A stretch of 64,000 bases of DNA. It comes from a candidate division KSB1 bacterium (lineage in GTDB: Bacteria; Zhuqueibacterota; Zhuqueibacteria; Zhuqueibacterales; Zhuqueibacteraceae). Made by a program: the position numbers and the translations under genes. The stretch spans positions 186,001-250,000 of the forward strand of contig JAPDPX010000007.1 in NCBI GenBank assembly GCA_034506255.1. The letters run 5' to 3'. Positions within the stretch are counted from its first letter, which is position 1; each line of letters opens with the position of its first letter. Below the pieces are notes generated by a model, which made no database searches, had not been told where the DNA came from, and saw only the letters and a list, made by a program, of their open reading frames with translations. This document shows positions 43,994 through 51,797 of this stretch, one piece after another.

Positions 43994-44950
43994 ATGAACA
44001 TGCAAACAATGAGGCGAACCGGCGTGCTGCTTCTTGCGGTGCTGGCAGTGGCCCTCACGACCGCCGGCGCGCAGGAGAAAACCGGCGGCAAGAAACGTGT
44101 GGCGGTTTTCGCATTCGAAGACAAAACCGATCATCGTCATCATTGGTACTGGTGGACCGGCCAGTCGGTGGGTGAAGGCATGAGCGACATGCTGATCACC
44201 ACCCTGGTAAAAAGCGGAAAGTACCGGGTGATGGAACGCACCCAAATGGACAAACTGCTGCAGGAGCAGGGGCTGGGCATGTCGGGCGTGGTCACGCCGC
44301 AGTCCGCGGCCCAGGCCGGCAAGATGCTGGGCGTGGAGATCGCGATCATCGGCGCGGTCACGGAATTCGGCTACAAGAAAATGTCGACCGGTGGTGCCTT
44401 GAAGAAGATCGGCATCGGTGCGAGTGTGGGCAAACAAAGTGCAGTGGTCGCCGTGGATGTCCGCTTCGTTGATGTCAACAGCGGCGAAATCATCAAAGCG
44501 GAAAACGTGCGCAAGGAAAAATCCAAGGCTGACATCGGCGTGGACGTGCCCGATCTGCGCTTCGAAAGCGAGACCCAATTCGATCAGTCGCTGGTGGGCA
44601 AGGCCACGCGCGAGGCCATCGAAGAGATCGTCAAGCTGCTCGGCCAGCAGGGCGGCGGGGCGTGGTCGGCGAAAATCGTGACGGTGAAGGACGGGCAGAT
44701 CATCATCAATTCCGGCAGGGAAAACGGCGTCAATATTGGCGATGTCTTCGTGGTGGTGCGGCCCGGGGAAGAGTTGATCGATCCGGACACCGGCGAGTCG
44801 CTGGGCGCCTCCGAGGAGACCATCGGCGAGATCAAAGTGACCGACAACAACTTCGGCGGCAAGGGCCGGGCGTCAGCCTGCATGACGGTGAAGGGCAGCG
44901 GCTTTGCCGCCGGCGATCTCGTCAAGGAAAAAGGCAAAAACAAAGACTGA
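43994..44950 (+). CDS. CsgG-family outer-membrane assembly-like protein
   Basis: 318 residues from ATG 43994 (GGAG upstream). The signal peptide ends AGAQEK and lacks the lipidated Cys of E. coli CsgG. The CsgG domain covers about 30-220. Typical elements are KRVAVFAFEDKTD, GEGMSDMLITTLVKSGKYRVMERTQMDKLLQEQ with its preceding turn (quoted only to identify the region near 60-95), the SAAQAGKMLGVEIAIIGAV segment, and VVAVDVRFVDVNSGEI. A C-terminal extension (about 225-318) has beta-rich KIVTVKDGQIIINSGRENG sequence with a 'V.IGD.F.V.RPGEELIDPDTG' pattern, as in FlgT-C/T3-like domains. In curli systems CsgG is the secretion pore, while other CsgG-family members regulate or assemble envelope proteins. 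No csgA, csgB or csgE is here, so amyloid export is not supported. Confidence 0.8.
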   Translation: MNMQTMRRTGVLLLAVLAVALTTAGAQEKTGGKKRVAVFAFEDKTDHRHHWYWWTGQSVGEGMSDMLITTLVKSGKYRVMERTQMDKLLQEQGLGMSGVVTPQSAAQAGKMLGVEIAIIGAVTEFGYKKMSTGGALKKIGIGASVGKQSAVVAVDVRFVDVNSGEIIKAENVRKEKSKADIGVDVPDLRFESETQFDQSLVGKATREAIEEIVKLLGQQGGGAWSAKIVTVKDGQIIINSGRENGVNIGDVFVVVRPGEELIDPDTGESLGASEETIGEIKVTDNNFGGKGRASACMTVKGSGFAAGDLVKEKGKNKD

Positions 44951-45073
44951 CGCAGTGCCATAGTTGGGTTGCGGGCCGGTTGTCGCCGGCCTGCCCGACC
45001 TGACTCCGGACGGGAGAGGGAGGCAAAGTCATTCACAGCTTCGCAAACCAACATCACCCAAGGAGAGCCTCTC

Positions 45074-46075
45074 ATGCTACGGACACGTTCCGCCACTTTT
45101 ATCACCCCCTTCCTGCTTCTCCCCGCCCTCGCCTGGTGCGCCCTTCCGGGAGTGAAACACAGCACGGTGACCACCATGAAATTTCACGGTTTCCTGGGCA
45201 CGGTGATGAAAATGGCCGGTGCGGACCAGCCGCACAGCAGCACCACCTACGTACAGGGTCACCAATACTGCTCCGAAGACCGGGATGAGAAAGGCGCCCT
45301 CACGCGCGCCACCATCATTGACCTCGATCGCGAGGTGTACATCTCCATCGACCACAAGAAAAAAGAGTACAGCGAGATGACCTTCGCGCAATTCAAGGAG
45401 ATGATGCGCAAGTTGCAAAGCCAGCTCGGCACTCCGGCGCAGGAGGGCGGGCAGCAACCCGCGGACGTCAAAGTCGAGTTCGACGTGAAAGTCAACCGCA
45501 CTGGTGAGACCAAAACCATCGCCGGCTTCCACACCGAGAAAGTCGTTCTCACGCTGACTGCGACCGGTGAGAAAGCCGCCACCGCAACCGAACAAGGCGG
45601 CTCCGGCAGGATGGTGGTAACCTCGACGATGTGGCTGACCAGGGACGCCAGCGGCCACGAGGAGCAGATGGCGTTTTGGCGCTTGTTCAGTGAGAAGATG
45701 GGCATGAACATGAGCGACGGCCAGAATATGCTGGCCAGTTTGCAGGCTGTCAACCCGCAGCTTGCCAAGGCCATCGCCAAGCTCAAAGAAGAGAGCCGCA
45801 AGATGCAGGGGTTTGCGGTTTTGGTGGAGAGCAAGTTCGAGACCCAGGCGCAAACCGGCACGCCGGCGGCCGGCGCGAAAAAGGCACCGCCCGCCGGAGG
45901 CGGCTTGCTCGGCGGGTTGGGCAAATTCATGAAGCAGCCGGGTTCCGACGAGGCGGGCGGCGTGCTGTACGAAACCACGGTCGAAACCACCGCCTACGAA
46001 AACGGCAATTACCCCGCGACGCTGTTCACCGTGCCCGCCGGTTACAAGGCGGTCAAGCCGTCCATGCCGCGCTGA
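45074..46075 (+). CDS. Exported protein, DUF4412-like
   Basis: 333 residues from ATG 45074, with AAGGAGAG seven bases upstream. A signal peptide ends near WCALPG. The N-terminal half looks like DUF4412: strand pattern STTYVQGHQYCSED, then ATIIDLDREVYISIDHKKKEY with a conserved 'YSEMTFAQF' helix start. The middle (about 140-200) has a similar second lobe with KTIAGFHTEKVVLTLTATG. The C-terminal part has a GGGLLGGLG linker and ends with VETTAYENGNYPATLFTVPAG. No catalytic motif is visible. Members are periplasmic and may bind a lipid or protein, but their function is not known. It is in the same orientation as the CsgG-like gene (123-base gap) and only 23 bases from the FecR-like gene. Confidence 0.68.
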   Translation: MLRTRSATFITPFLLLPALAWCALPGVKHSTVTTMKFHGFLGTVMKMAGADQPHSSTTYVQGHQYCSEDRDEKGALTRATIIDLDREVYISIDHKKKEYSEMTFAQFKEMMRKLQSQLGTPAQEGGQQPADVKVEFDVKVNRTGETKTIAGFHTEKVVLTLTATGEKAATATEQGGSGRMVVTSTMWLTRDASGHEEQMAFWRLFSEKMGMNMSDGQNMLASLQAVNPQLAKAIAKLKEESRKMQGFAVLVESKFETQAQTGTPAAGAKKAPPAGGGLLGGLGKFMKQPGSDEAGGVLYETTVETTAYENGNYPATLFTVPAGYKAVKPSMPR

Positions 46076-46098
46076 CTCACCCGCTCAGGCCAGACATC

Positions 46099-46854
46099 AT
46101 GCGACGACAACTGCGATTCTCAATATTTGCCCTGGCAACCGCGCTGTTGGCAAGTGGCAGTGCCCGCCTGCCGGTGCCGGAAAGCATCGGCACCATCAGT
46201 TTCATCCTGGGCAGACCGGAGGAAGTGACGGTGTTGCGGCGCCAGAGCAGCAAATGGCAGCCGGCGCAGCTCAAGATGCCGTTGCAATCCGGGGATCAGA
46301 TTCAAACGGCGGCGGAGGCCCGCTGCGAAGTGAAACTTCATGACGGCAGCCTGGTGCGCCTTGGGGAGCGGTCACATTTTGCCTTCGACCAGGCGCAAAT
46401 TTCTGCCGGCAGCCGGCAGGTGGAGGGCAGTTTAATGAGCGGCAAGTTGTGGGCCTGGGTCAGCAAGCTCAAGTGGGGCCGCGACCGCTTTGAGATCAAA
46501 TCGCCGACTGCGGTGTGTGCGGTGCGCGGCACCATCTACCGCCTGGAAGCGGACAGCACCACCCGCGTGGCCGTGTATGACGGCCAGGTGGAGGTTGGAC
46601 CGTCAGCCAATTTGCGGCAGCGGCTGCAGCAACAACCACGGCCGGTCGGCCCGCCGCGGCAGGTGCCGGGGCCAACCGAAATCCCCGGCCCGTATGAAGT
46701 CTCGTTCGACCGGTGGATCCGGCTGGTGGCCGGCTTTCAAATCGAAATCCGGCCCAACGGCCGCTACGCGAAAGCGAGCATCGACACCACCGCCGAAGCC
46801 GGCAATGACTGGGTGCAGTGGAACCGGCAACGTGATCGTGAGCAGCCGCGCTGA
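46099..46854 (+). CDS. FecR-domain exported protein
   Basis: 251 residues. A signal peptide ends near GSARLP. Residues about 45-170 form a FecR domain: LQSGDQIQTAAEARCEVKLH, DGSLVRLGERSHF, then FEIKSPTAVCAVRGTIYR, and a 'DSTTRVAVYDGQVEVG' strand. These domains sense or bind in the periplasm and, in iron-signalling systems, act on an anti-sigma factor. Here there is no sigma gene, TonB receptor or membrane segment, so a structural or binding role in the envelope cluster is more likely. The last gene before the strong terminator at 46898-46931, it closes the six-gene unit. Confidence 0.82.
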   Translation: MRRQLRFSIFALATALLASGSARLPVPESIGTISFILGRPEEVTVLRRQSSKWQPAQLKMPLQSGDQIQTAAEARCEVKLHDGSLVRLGERSHFAFDQAQISAGSRQVEGSLMSGKLWAWVSKLKWGRDRFEIKSPTAVCAVRGTIYRLEADSTTRVAVYDGQVEVGPSANLRQRLQQQPRPVGPPRQVPGPTEIPGPYEVSFDRWIRLVAGFQIEIRPNGRYAKASIDTTAEAGNDWVQWNRQRDREQPR

Positions 46855-46863
46855 AGTTTTGGT

Positions 46864-46892
46864 TTGACTGCCATCCCCTGAATGCTTATATT
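46864..46892 (+). promoter_or_regulatory. Near-consensus sigma70 promoter just after the envelope cluster
   Basis: TTGACT (46864-46869), exactly 17 bases, then TATATT (46887-46892). The expected start site, about 46899, falls at the first bases of an intrinsic terminator hairpin (46898-46931). Confidence 0.6.
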
Positions 46893-46897
46893 GCGCG

Positions 46898-46931
46898 CGC
46901 TCGTCAAGAAATTGACGGGCGTTTTATTTTT
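46898..46931 (+). terminator. Strong intrinsic terminator
   Basis: CGCTCGTCAA (46898-46907), a GAAA tetraloop, TTGACGGGCG (46912-46921; one G-T pair), then TTTTATTTTT. It is the natural end of the six-gene envelope unit ending at 46854. It also lies inside the 5' leader of any transcript from the promoter at 46864-46892. Confidence 0.85.
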
Positions 46932-47004
46932 GGATCGTTGCGCCGCCGCCCGCCCGCGGTGCCATGCGGCGGCGGAGCTCACCTTTGGCAATCACAACGC
47001 TTGC

Positions 47005-48348
47005 ATGAAAATCATCTCCCTCGACCAGGCCGGCACCGGCGCGGAGCTGGGCCTGCAACCCAACGATGAACTGCTGCGCATCAACGGCCAACGCGTGCGC
47101 GATATCATCGACTATCGCTTCCTCATTGCGGCGGAGGAAGTGGTGCTCGAAATTCGGCGCCAGGGCGAAACCATCATTTATGAAATTGAGAAGGATCAGG
47201 ATGACAGCCTCGGCGTGAATTTCGAACCCTTGAAGATCCGCGGATGCGGCAATGATTGCGTGTTTTGCTTCGTCGATCAAAACCCCAGCGGCATGCGCCG
47301 GCCGTTGTATTTTCGGGATGAGGATTTTCGGCTGTCGTTTCTGGCCGGCCATTACGTCACCCTCTCGAACATTTCCCAGGCCGATCTGCGGCGCATCGTG
47401 CAGCAGCGCCTGTCGCCCTTGTTCATCTCGGTGCATGCCACGGATCCCGCGGTACGCAGATTTCTCCTGGGCATCACTTTCGACGACCGGCTGCCCGACA
47501 AGATCACGTATCTCACCCAACACGGCATCGTGTTGCACACCCAAATCGTGCTGTGTCCGGGGATCAATGACGGCGCGGTGCTGGACAAAACCCTGCGGGA
47601 TCTGGCAAAATTTTATCCTGCGGTGCGCAGTGTTGCCCTGGTGCCGGTGGGTCTCACGAAACACCGCCAGGGCCTGACGCCGATTCAGCCGGTGACGGGG
47701 GAATATGCGCGGCAGACGTTGCACCTGATCGATCGCTATGCGGCGGAGTTCCGGCCGCGACTGGGTTCGCACTTCGTTTATGCCGCGGATGAATTTTACA
47801 TTCTGGCGCGCCAGCCGTTGCCTCCCACCGAACGTTACGATGCCTTCGATCAAATGGAAAACGGCGTTGGCATGCTGCGAGATCTGCTCAACAATTTCCA
47901 CCAGCGGCAGATCCGCCGCCTGCCGCGCGTCCTGGCGCAGCCGGCGAGAGTGACGCTGGTGACCGCCACGCTGGCGGGCGGTTTCCTGCAGGAAAACATC
48001 ATGCCGCGTCTGGCGCAGATCAAAAATTTCACTGCTGAGCTGGTGGTGGTCGAGAACAAATTTTACGGCGAGAGCATCACCGTCAGCGGCCTGCTCACCG
48101 GCCGGGATATTCATGACGCGCTGGCCGGGCGGGACCTGGGCGCCGCCGTGTTTCTGCCCAAAAACTGCTTGAATGACAACCACGTCTTTCTCGACGATTG
48201 GAAGCTGCTCGAGCTGTCGCAACGCCTGGCCGTGCCGGTGGTGCCCCTGGCCAATGATTTCAGCCAGATCTTCCCGGTGCTGGCCGGGCGGAACGCCTCC
48301 CGGTCGCGACGGCCGCCGGGCCGGAAAGCCACGGCCACGGTCGCATGA
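47005..48348 (+). CDS. DUF512 protein: PDZ-like domain plus radical-SAM-like Fe-S domain
   Basis: 447 residues from ATG 47005, giving MKIISLDQAGTGAELG, the usual start of the family; the frame is open to 46882 but crosses the terminator. Residues about 1-65 are a PDZ-like fold (GLQPNDELLRINGQRV). The central part has a Cys-rich site CGNDCVFCFVDQNPSGMRR, in the C-x3-C-x2-C spacing of radical-SAM clusters, with SFLAGHYVTLSN after it. The C-terminal DUF512 domain ends with NDFSQIFPVL. Proteins of this type are annotated as NifB/MoaA-related Fe-S oxidoreductases. They are often next to der, as here, but the reaction is unknown. There is no good ribosome-binding site. The stop overlaps a potential ATG at 48345. 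Confidence 0.88.
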   Translation: MKIISLDQAGTGAELGLQPNDELLRINGQRVRDIIDYRFLIAAEEVVLEIRRQGETIIYEIEKDQDDSLGVNFEPLKIRGCGNDCVFCFVDQNPSGMRRPLYFRDEDFRLSFLAGHYVTLSNISQADLRRIVQQRLSPLFISVHATDPAVRRFLLGITFDDRLPDKITYLTQHGIVLHTQIVLCPGINDGAVLDKTLRDLAKFYPAVRSVALVPVGLTKHRQGLTPIQPVTGEYARQTLHLIDRYAAEFRPRLGSHFVYAADEFYILARQPLPPTERYDAFDQMENGVGMLRDLLNNFHQRQIRRLPRVLAQPARVTLVTATLAGGFLQENIMPRLAQIKNFTAELVVVENKFYGESITVSGLLTGRDIHDALAGRDLGAAVFLPKNCLNDNHVFLDDWKLLELSQRLAVPVVPLANDFSQIFPVLAGRNASRSRRPPGRKATATVA

Positions 48349-48407
48349 GCCGCGGCTTGACCCGGCCGCGCCGGGCCGAGGCCTCGCATGAATCGGTTCA
48401 CGCTCCG

Positions 48408-49757
48408 ATGAGCATCGCAAAAAAACCGCTGGTCGCAATCATCGGCCGTCCCAATGTCGGCAAGTCCACCCTGTTCAATCGCATCCTGCGCAAACGGGTT
48501 GCAATCGTCCACGATCAGCCCGGGGTCACGCGCGACCGCCACTACGCCGAGGCGGAATGGTCGGGACATGAATTCGTTCTGATCGACACCGGCGGTTTCT
48601 TCGCGGGCAGCAGCGACGTGATCAACCAGGCGGTGTTGCGTCAGATTGACGAAGCGGTGGCGGAGGCGCACTGCCTGGTGTTCGTGACCGACGGCCGCAA
48701 CGGCCTCACCGCGATGGATCAGGAAATCGCACGCATGCTGCGGCACAGCGGCAAGCCCGTGCTGCTCGCCGTTAACAAAATCGATGACAACGGCCATCTG
48801 CCGGCGCTGACCGAATTCTACCGCCTGGGATTGGGGGAGCCCTTTCCGATTTCAGCCGTCTCCGGCATGCGTGTGGGCGATTTTCTCGATCAATTGGTGC
48901 AGAAGCTGCCGCCCGCGCAACGCCCGCCGGCGGAACCGGAGGCGGGCCGCGAGGCCGGGGTTGAAGCCGGTGCTTTGCAGCTGGCGATTGTTGGCCGGCC
49001 CAATGTCGGCAAATCCTCCCTGGTGAATGCGCTGCTGGGCCAGGAAAAGGTGATCGTGACCGACATCCCCGGCACCACGCGCGATGCGATTGACACCCTG
49101 CTGCGCTACCAGAACCGCAACATCGTTCTCATCGATACCGCCGGGCTGCGCAAAGCCGCGCGCGTGAAAGAAGCGGTGGAATTCTACAGCACGGTGCGCA
49201 CGCGTGACGCCATCCGCCGCTGCGAAGTGGCGGTGGTGGTGGTGGATGCCACCGAGGGCCTCACGGACCAGGAGCTCCACATCATCACGGAGATTGCCCA
49301 ACTGCACAAGGGTATCATCCTCGCCATCAACAAGTGGGATCTGGTGGAAAAGGACGCCAACACGGCCAGGGAATATGCCCGGAGGATTTACGCTGAATTG
49401 CGCATCTACAACTACATTCCCCTGCTGTTCGTCTCGGCGCTGACCGGCCAGCGGGTTTTCAAGCTGCTCGAGCTGGCGCTGCAGGTGCAGGCGGAACGCG
49501 GTCGCGAGGTGCGCACCAGCGAGCTCAATGCCTTCCTGCAGGAGGCCATGCAACGCTACCAGCCGCCAGCCATGGATCAGCGTGAAATCAAACTCAACTA
49601 CTGCACCCAGGTGAAAAACAACCCGCCGGTGTTCGCGATCTTCTGCAATCATCCCACCTCCATCCCGCGCAGCTACCGGCAGTATCTCGAAAAGAACTTC
49701 CGCGCCCGTTTCGGCTTTCGGGGCGTTCCCATCACATTCACGTTTCGCAAAAAATGA
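48408..49757 (+). CDS. der: Ribosome-associated GTPase Der (EngA)
   Basis: 449 residues from ATG 48408. This start gives MSIAKKPLVAIIGRPNVGKS, close to the family N-terminus. ATG 48345, which overlaps the DUF512 stop by four bases, would add 21 unlike residues but could couple translation. Der is a two-GTPase-domain protein needed for 50S subunit maturation. Both G domains are present, with P-loops GRPNVGKS (twice), DTGG/DTAG switch II motifs, NKID and NKWD. The C-terminal KH-like domain follows (AMQRYQPPAMDQREIKLNYC, then GVPITFTFRKK). The length is standard. Its stop overlaps the start of the next gene by four bases. Confidence 0.96.
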   Translation: MSIAKKPLVAIIGRPNVGKSTLFNRILRKRVAIVHDQPGVTRDRHYAEAEWSGHEFVLIDTGGFFAGSSDVINQAVLRQIDEAVAEAHCLVFVTDGRNGLTAMDQEIARMLRHSGKPVLLAVNKIDDNGHLPALTEFYRLGLGEPFPISAVSGMRVGDFLDQLVQKLPPAQRPPAEPEAGREAGVEAGALQLAIVGRPNVGKSSLVNALLGQEKVIVTDIPGTTRDAIDTLLRYQNRNIVLIDTAGLRKAARVKEAVEFYSTVRTRDAIRRCEVAVVVVDATEGLTDQELHIITEIAQLHKGIILAINKWDLVEKDANTAREYARRIYAELRIYNYIPLLFVSALTGQRVFKLLELALQVQAERGREVRTSELNAFLQEAMQRYQPPAMDQREIKLNYCTQVKNNPPVFAIFCNHPTSIPRSYRQYLEKNFRARFGFRGVPITFTFRKK

Positions 49758-51436
49758 AGACCCTCACCCCCTGCATTTCCGTCTGCCTGCTCACGCTCGG
49801 TCTGTTTGCCCTGCCGTCGCACGGTCAGTCGCATCCGGAGGAAGTGGAACACCTCGTCTCGGAATATCAACAGGCGCGCGTGGGCCTGGCGCTTGAACCG
49901 GTGAAGTGCGGTTTTCCCGCACTGGCCGGTTTGCATGCGGCAAGCCGGAGCAACGCGGCCTGGCAGGCGCTGTGGCAAACTGCCGGCTCCCGCCCCTCCC
50001 TGCCGCAAAGCTATGTCACCGCCGACGGCAAGTTCCGCTTTCATTACACCACCAGCGGCCCGAATGCCGTCAGCCCGGTCTCCACCAACCCTGCCGGTGT
50101 GCCGGATTTTGTTTACGAAGCCGGCGTGGCCGCACAGCAGGCGCATCGCCTGCTGGTGGAAGAGCTCGGCATGCGGCCGCCGCCCGGTGACAACGGCCAG
50201 GATGGCGCCGAGTATGATTTCTATCTGCTCGAACTCGGCAATCTGTATGGCGACACCAATCCCGAATTTACCGGCGGCAGCGGGCCTTCGTTTATTCGTC
50301 TGGATAATGATTATGGCCCGGCCTTCTTCAGCCGCGGCCTGGACGGTCTGCGGGTAACGGTGGCGCATGAGTATTTCCACGCCGTGCAATTGGGCTATCT
50401 CTACCGCGGCGAAGACATCTTCTTCTTCGAAATGTCCTCCACCTGGTTCGAAGAGCTGGCACATCCCGACGTCAACGATTACTTTCAATACTTGCGCTAT
50501 TGGTTTCGCAATCCCCAGCTTCCCCTGTATGCCACCGGCAATTATCACGAATACGGCTCGGCGATCTGGCTGCATTACCTCACCAAACGGCTGCAGCCCG
50601 GGGTGATCCGTGAGTTTTGGGAGCGCATTCTGCGTGAGCCGGCAATCGCTGCGCTGCAGAGTGTCTTGGGTGCGGGCAACCATCCCCTCACCTTTGGCCA
50701 GGCCATGCAGGAATTTTGCAGTTGGAACTACTTCACACAGGAACGCGCCGACACCGATCTCTACTATCCGGACGGCGAAGACTACCCGCGCATTCAGCTC
50801 AAGGGAGTGCAGACCACGGCGGAGGACGCAACCTTCACCGGCGAGTTGCCTCCCCTGTCGGCACACTATTACCAATTCGTGCGCACCGCACGCAGCCTGC
50901 AACTGCTGCTGCAGGTCGGCGCCGATCCCGGCCGCTGGGCGATAACAGCCATCACCGGCTCGCCGGACGAGGGTTTCCGATTGCTCACGGATCAGGCGAT
51001 GGCGCCGATCATGCTGCCGGCAAGCACCACTGAAGACACGGTCGCGGTCGTGGTCGCCAACATTGGCGGACCGCCGGCGCCGGGTCAGGCACCTGCCGCC
51101 GAATATCAATTGCAGGTGAAATATGGGGTGCAGGCGCAACTGCAAAGCGTGCTGGAGAAGCCGCGGCCGAACCCCCTGCGCTTGAGCACCGGAAAGGTCT
51201 TGATCTTCCCCTACCGCCTGGCGGCGCGCGAGCGCGTGCAGGCCGCAATTCTGCGGGAGGATGGCAAAGTGATCCGGGAGTTCAATTTGGGCTCGCGCAG
51301 TGCCGGCTTTCATGCCGATTTGGCGTGGAACGGCCGCGATGACGCGGGCCAACCGGTGGGCAGCGGGGTGTACTTCTTGCGGTTTCGCGCCGGCGCCTTG
51401 ATCGAAACCGCGAAGGTCGCGGTTATCGCCGATTAG
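49754..51436 (+). CDS. Secreted HExxH metalloprotease-like protein with T9SS/FlgD-like C-terminal domain
   Basis: 560 residues. A signal peptide ends near SHGQSH. A proregion-like segment follows, then from about residue 90 a domain with FRFHYTTSGPNAV, VPDFVYEAG and the zinc motif VAHEYFHAVQ near 203-208. A Glu downstream, in STWFEELAHPDVNDY about 25 residues on, is a likely third ligand. This layout fits the MXAN_6640-type putative metalloproteases. The tail (about 470-560, RPNPLRL..., then GRDDAGQPVGSGVYFLRF) is the Ig-like FlgD/Por-type fold used as a type IX secretion signal, though without the NPFNP motif of its neighbours. Its ATG overlaps the der stop by four bases, so it may be co-translated, an odd pairing of a ribosome GTPase and a secreted protease. 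Confidence 0.8.
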   Translation: MKTLTPCISVCLLTLGLFALPSHGQSHPEEVEHLVSEYQQARVGLALEPVKCGFPALAGLHAASRSNAAWQALWQTAGSRPSLPQSYVTADGKFRFHYTTSGPNAVSPVSTNPAGVPDFVYEAGVAAQQAHRLLVEELGMRPPPGDNGQDGAEYDFYLLELGNLYGDTNPEFTGGSGPSFIRLDNDYGPAFFSRGLDGLRVTVAHEYFHAVQLGYLYRGEDIFFFEMSSTWFEELAHPDVNDYFQYLRYWFRNPQLPLYATGNYHEYGSAIWLHYLTKRLQPGVIREFWERILREPAIAALQSVLGAGNHPLTFGQAMQEFCSWNYFTQERADTDLYYPDGEDYPRIQLKGVQTTAEDATFTGELPPLSAHYYQFVRTARSLQLLLQVGADPGRWAITAITGSPDEGFRLLTDQAMAPIMLPASTTEDTVAVVVANIGGPPAPGQAPAAEYQLQVKYGVQAQLQSVLEKPRPNPLRLSTGKVLIFPYRLAARERVQAAILREDGKVIREFNLGSRSAGFHADLAWNGRDDAGQPVGSGVYFLRFRAGALIETAKVAVIAD

Positions 51437-51600
51437 TGGTGAGCAGCGAGCACAACTCCGTGTCAAGCTCCCTGGCAACGACCGGGCGGCTGCCTCACAC
51501 TTCCCCACCGCGCTTGCCTTCCCGAGTTTCCCCAACCCTGGCCCAGTCGCGGCTGCAACTTTGTGGCCGGTCACCTGCCCGGCTCCCGCGATCCCCTCGG

Positions 51601-51629
51601 TTGACTTTGGGCGGGAATTTTCTTATACT
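51601..51629 (+). promoter_or_regulatory. Sigma70-type promoter of the sppA unit
   Basis: TTGACT (51601-51606), exactly 17 bases, TATACT (51624-51629). It is about 160 bases upstream of the sppA ATG and leaves a leader containing two small hairpins. Confidence 0.65.
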
Positions 51630-51707
51630 GCGGCCGCTTGTCAGAAAAAGCTTGCGGAGCAGCGAGTCTGAACCGCATCATCCATTTTGCAGACCAAGCG
51701 ACGCGAG

Positions 51708-51744
51708 GCAGACTTCCAGTCTGCAAACCAGGCAGGATGCCTGC
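51708..51744. repeat. Pair of small palindromic hairpins (REP-like) in the sppA leader
   Basis: GCAGACT-TCC-AGTCTGC (51708-51724) and GCAGG-ATG-CCTGC (51732-51744) are both perfect short stems, seven bases apart. The left stem could also pair with TTTGCAGAC near 51687. The style (GCAGACTTCCAGTCTGC) is that of dispersed intergenic palindromes. Only one copy is seen in this window. Confidence 0.5.
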
Positions 51745-51797
51745 GCTACAAAAACTTCGCAGTCGTGCTAATAGTTTTTCCAGAGTAATACCCAATT

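Larger units (their letters stand above)
51437..51797. other. Intergenic region upstream of sppA
   Basis: It holds the promoter at 51601-51629 and the hairpin repeat at 51708-51744. The left 160 bases are G/C-rich and show nothing recognisable. No additional coding sequence is supported. Confidence 0.5.

Noticed and set aside
43994..44950. Curli secretion system
   Set aside because: Only a CsgG-family protein is present; no CsgA/B/E/F-like gene or repeat-rich amyloid subunit lies nearby, and the usual lipobox is missing.
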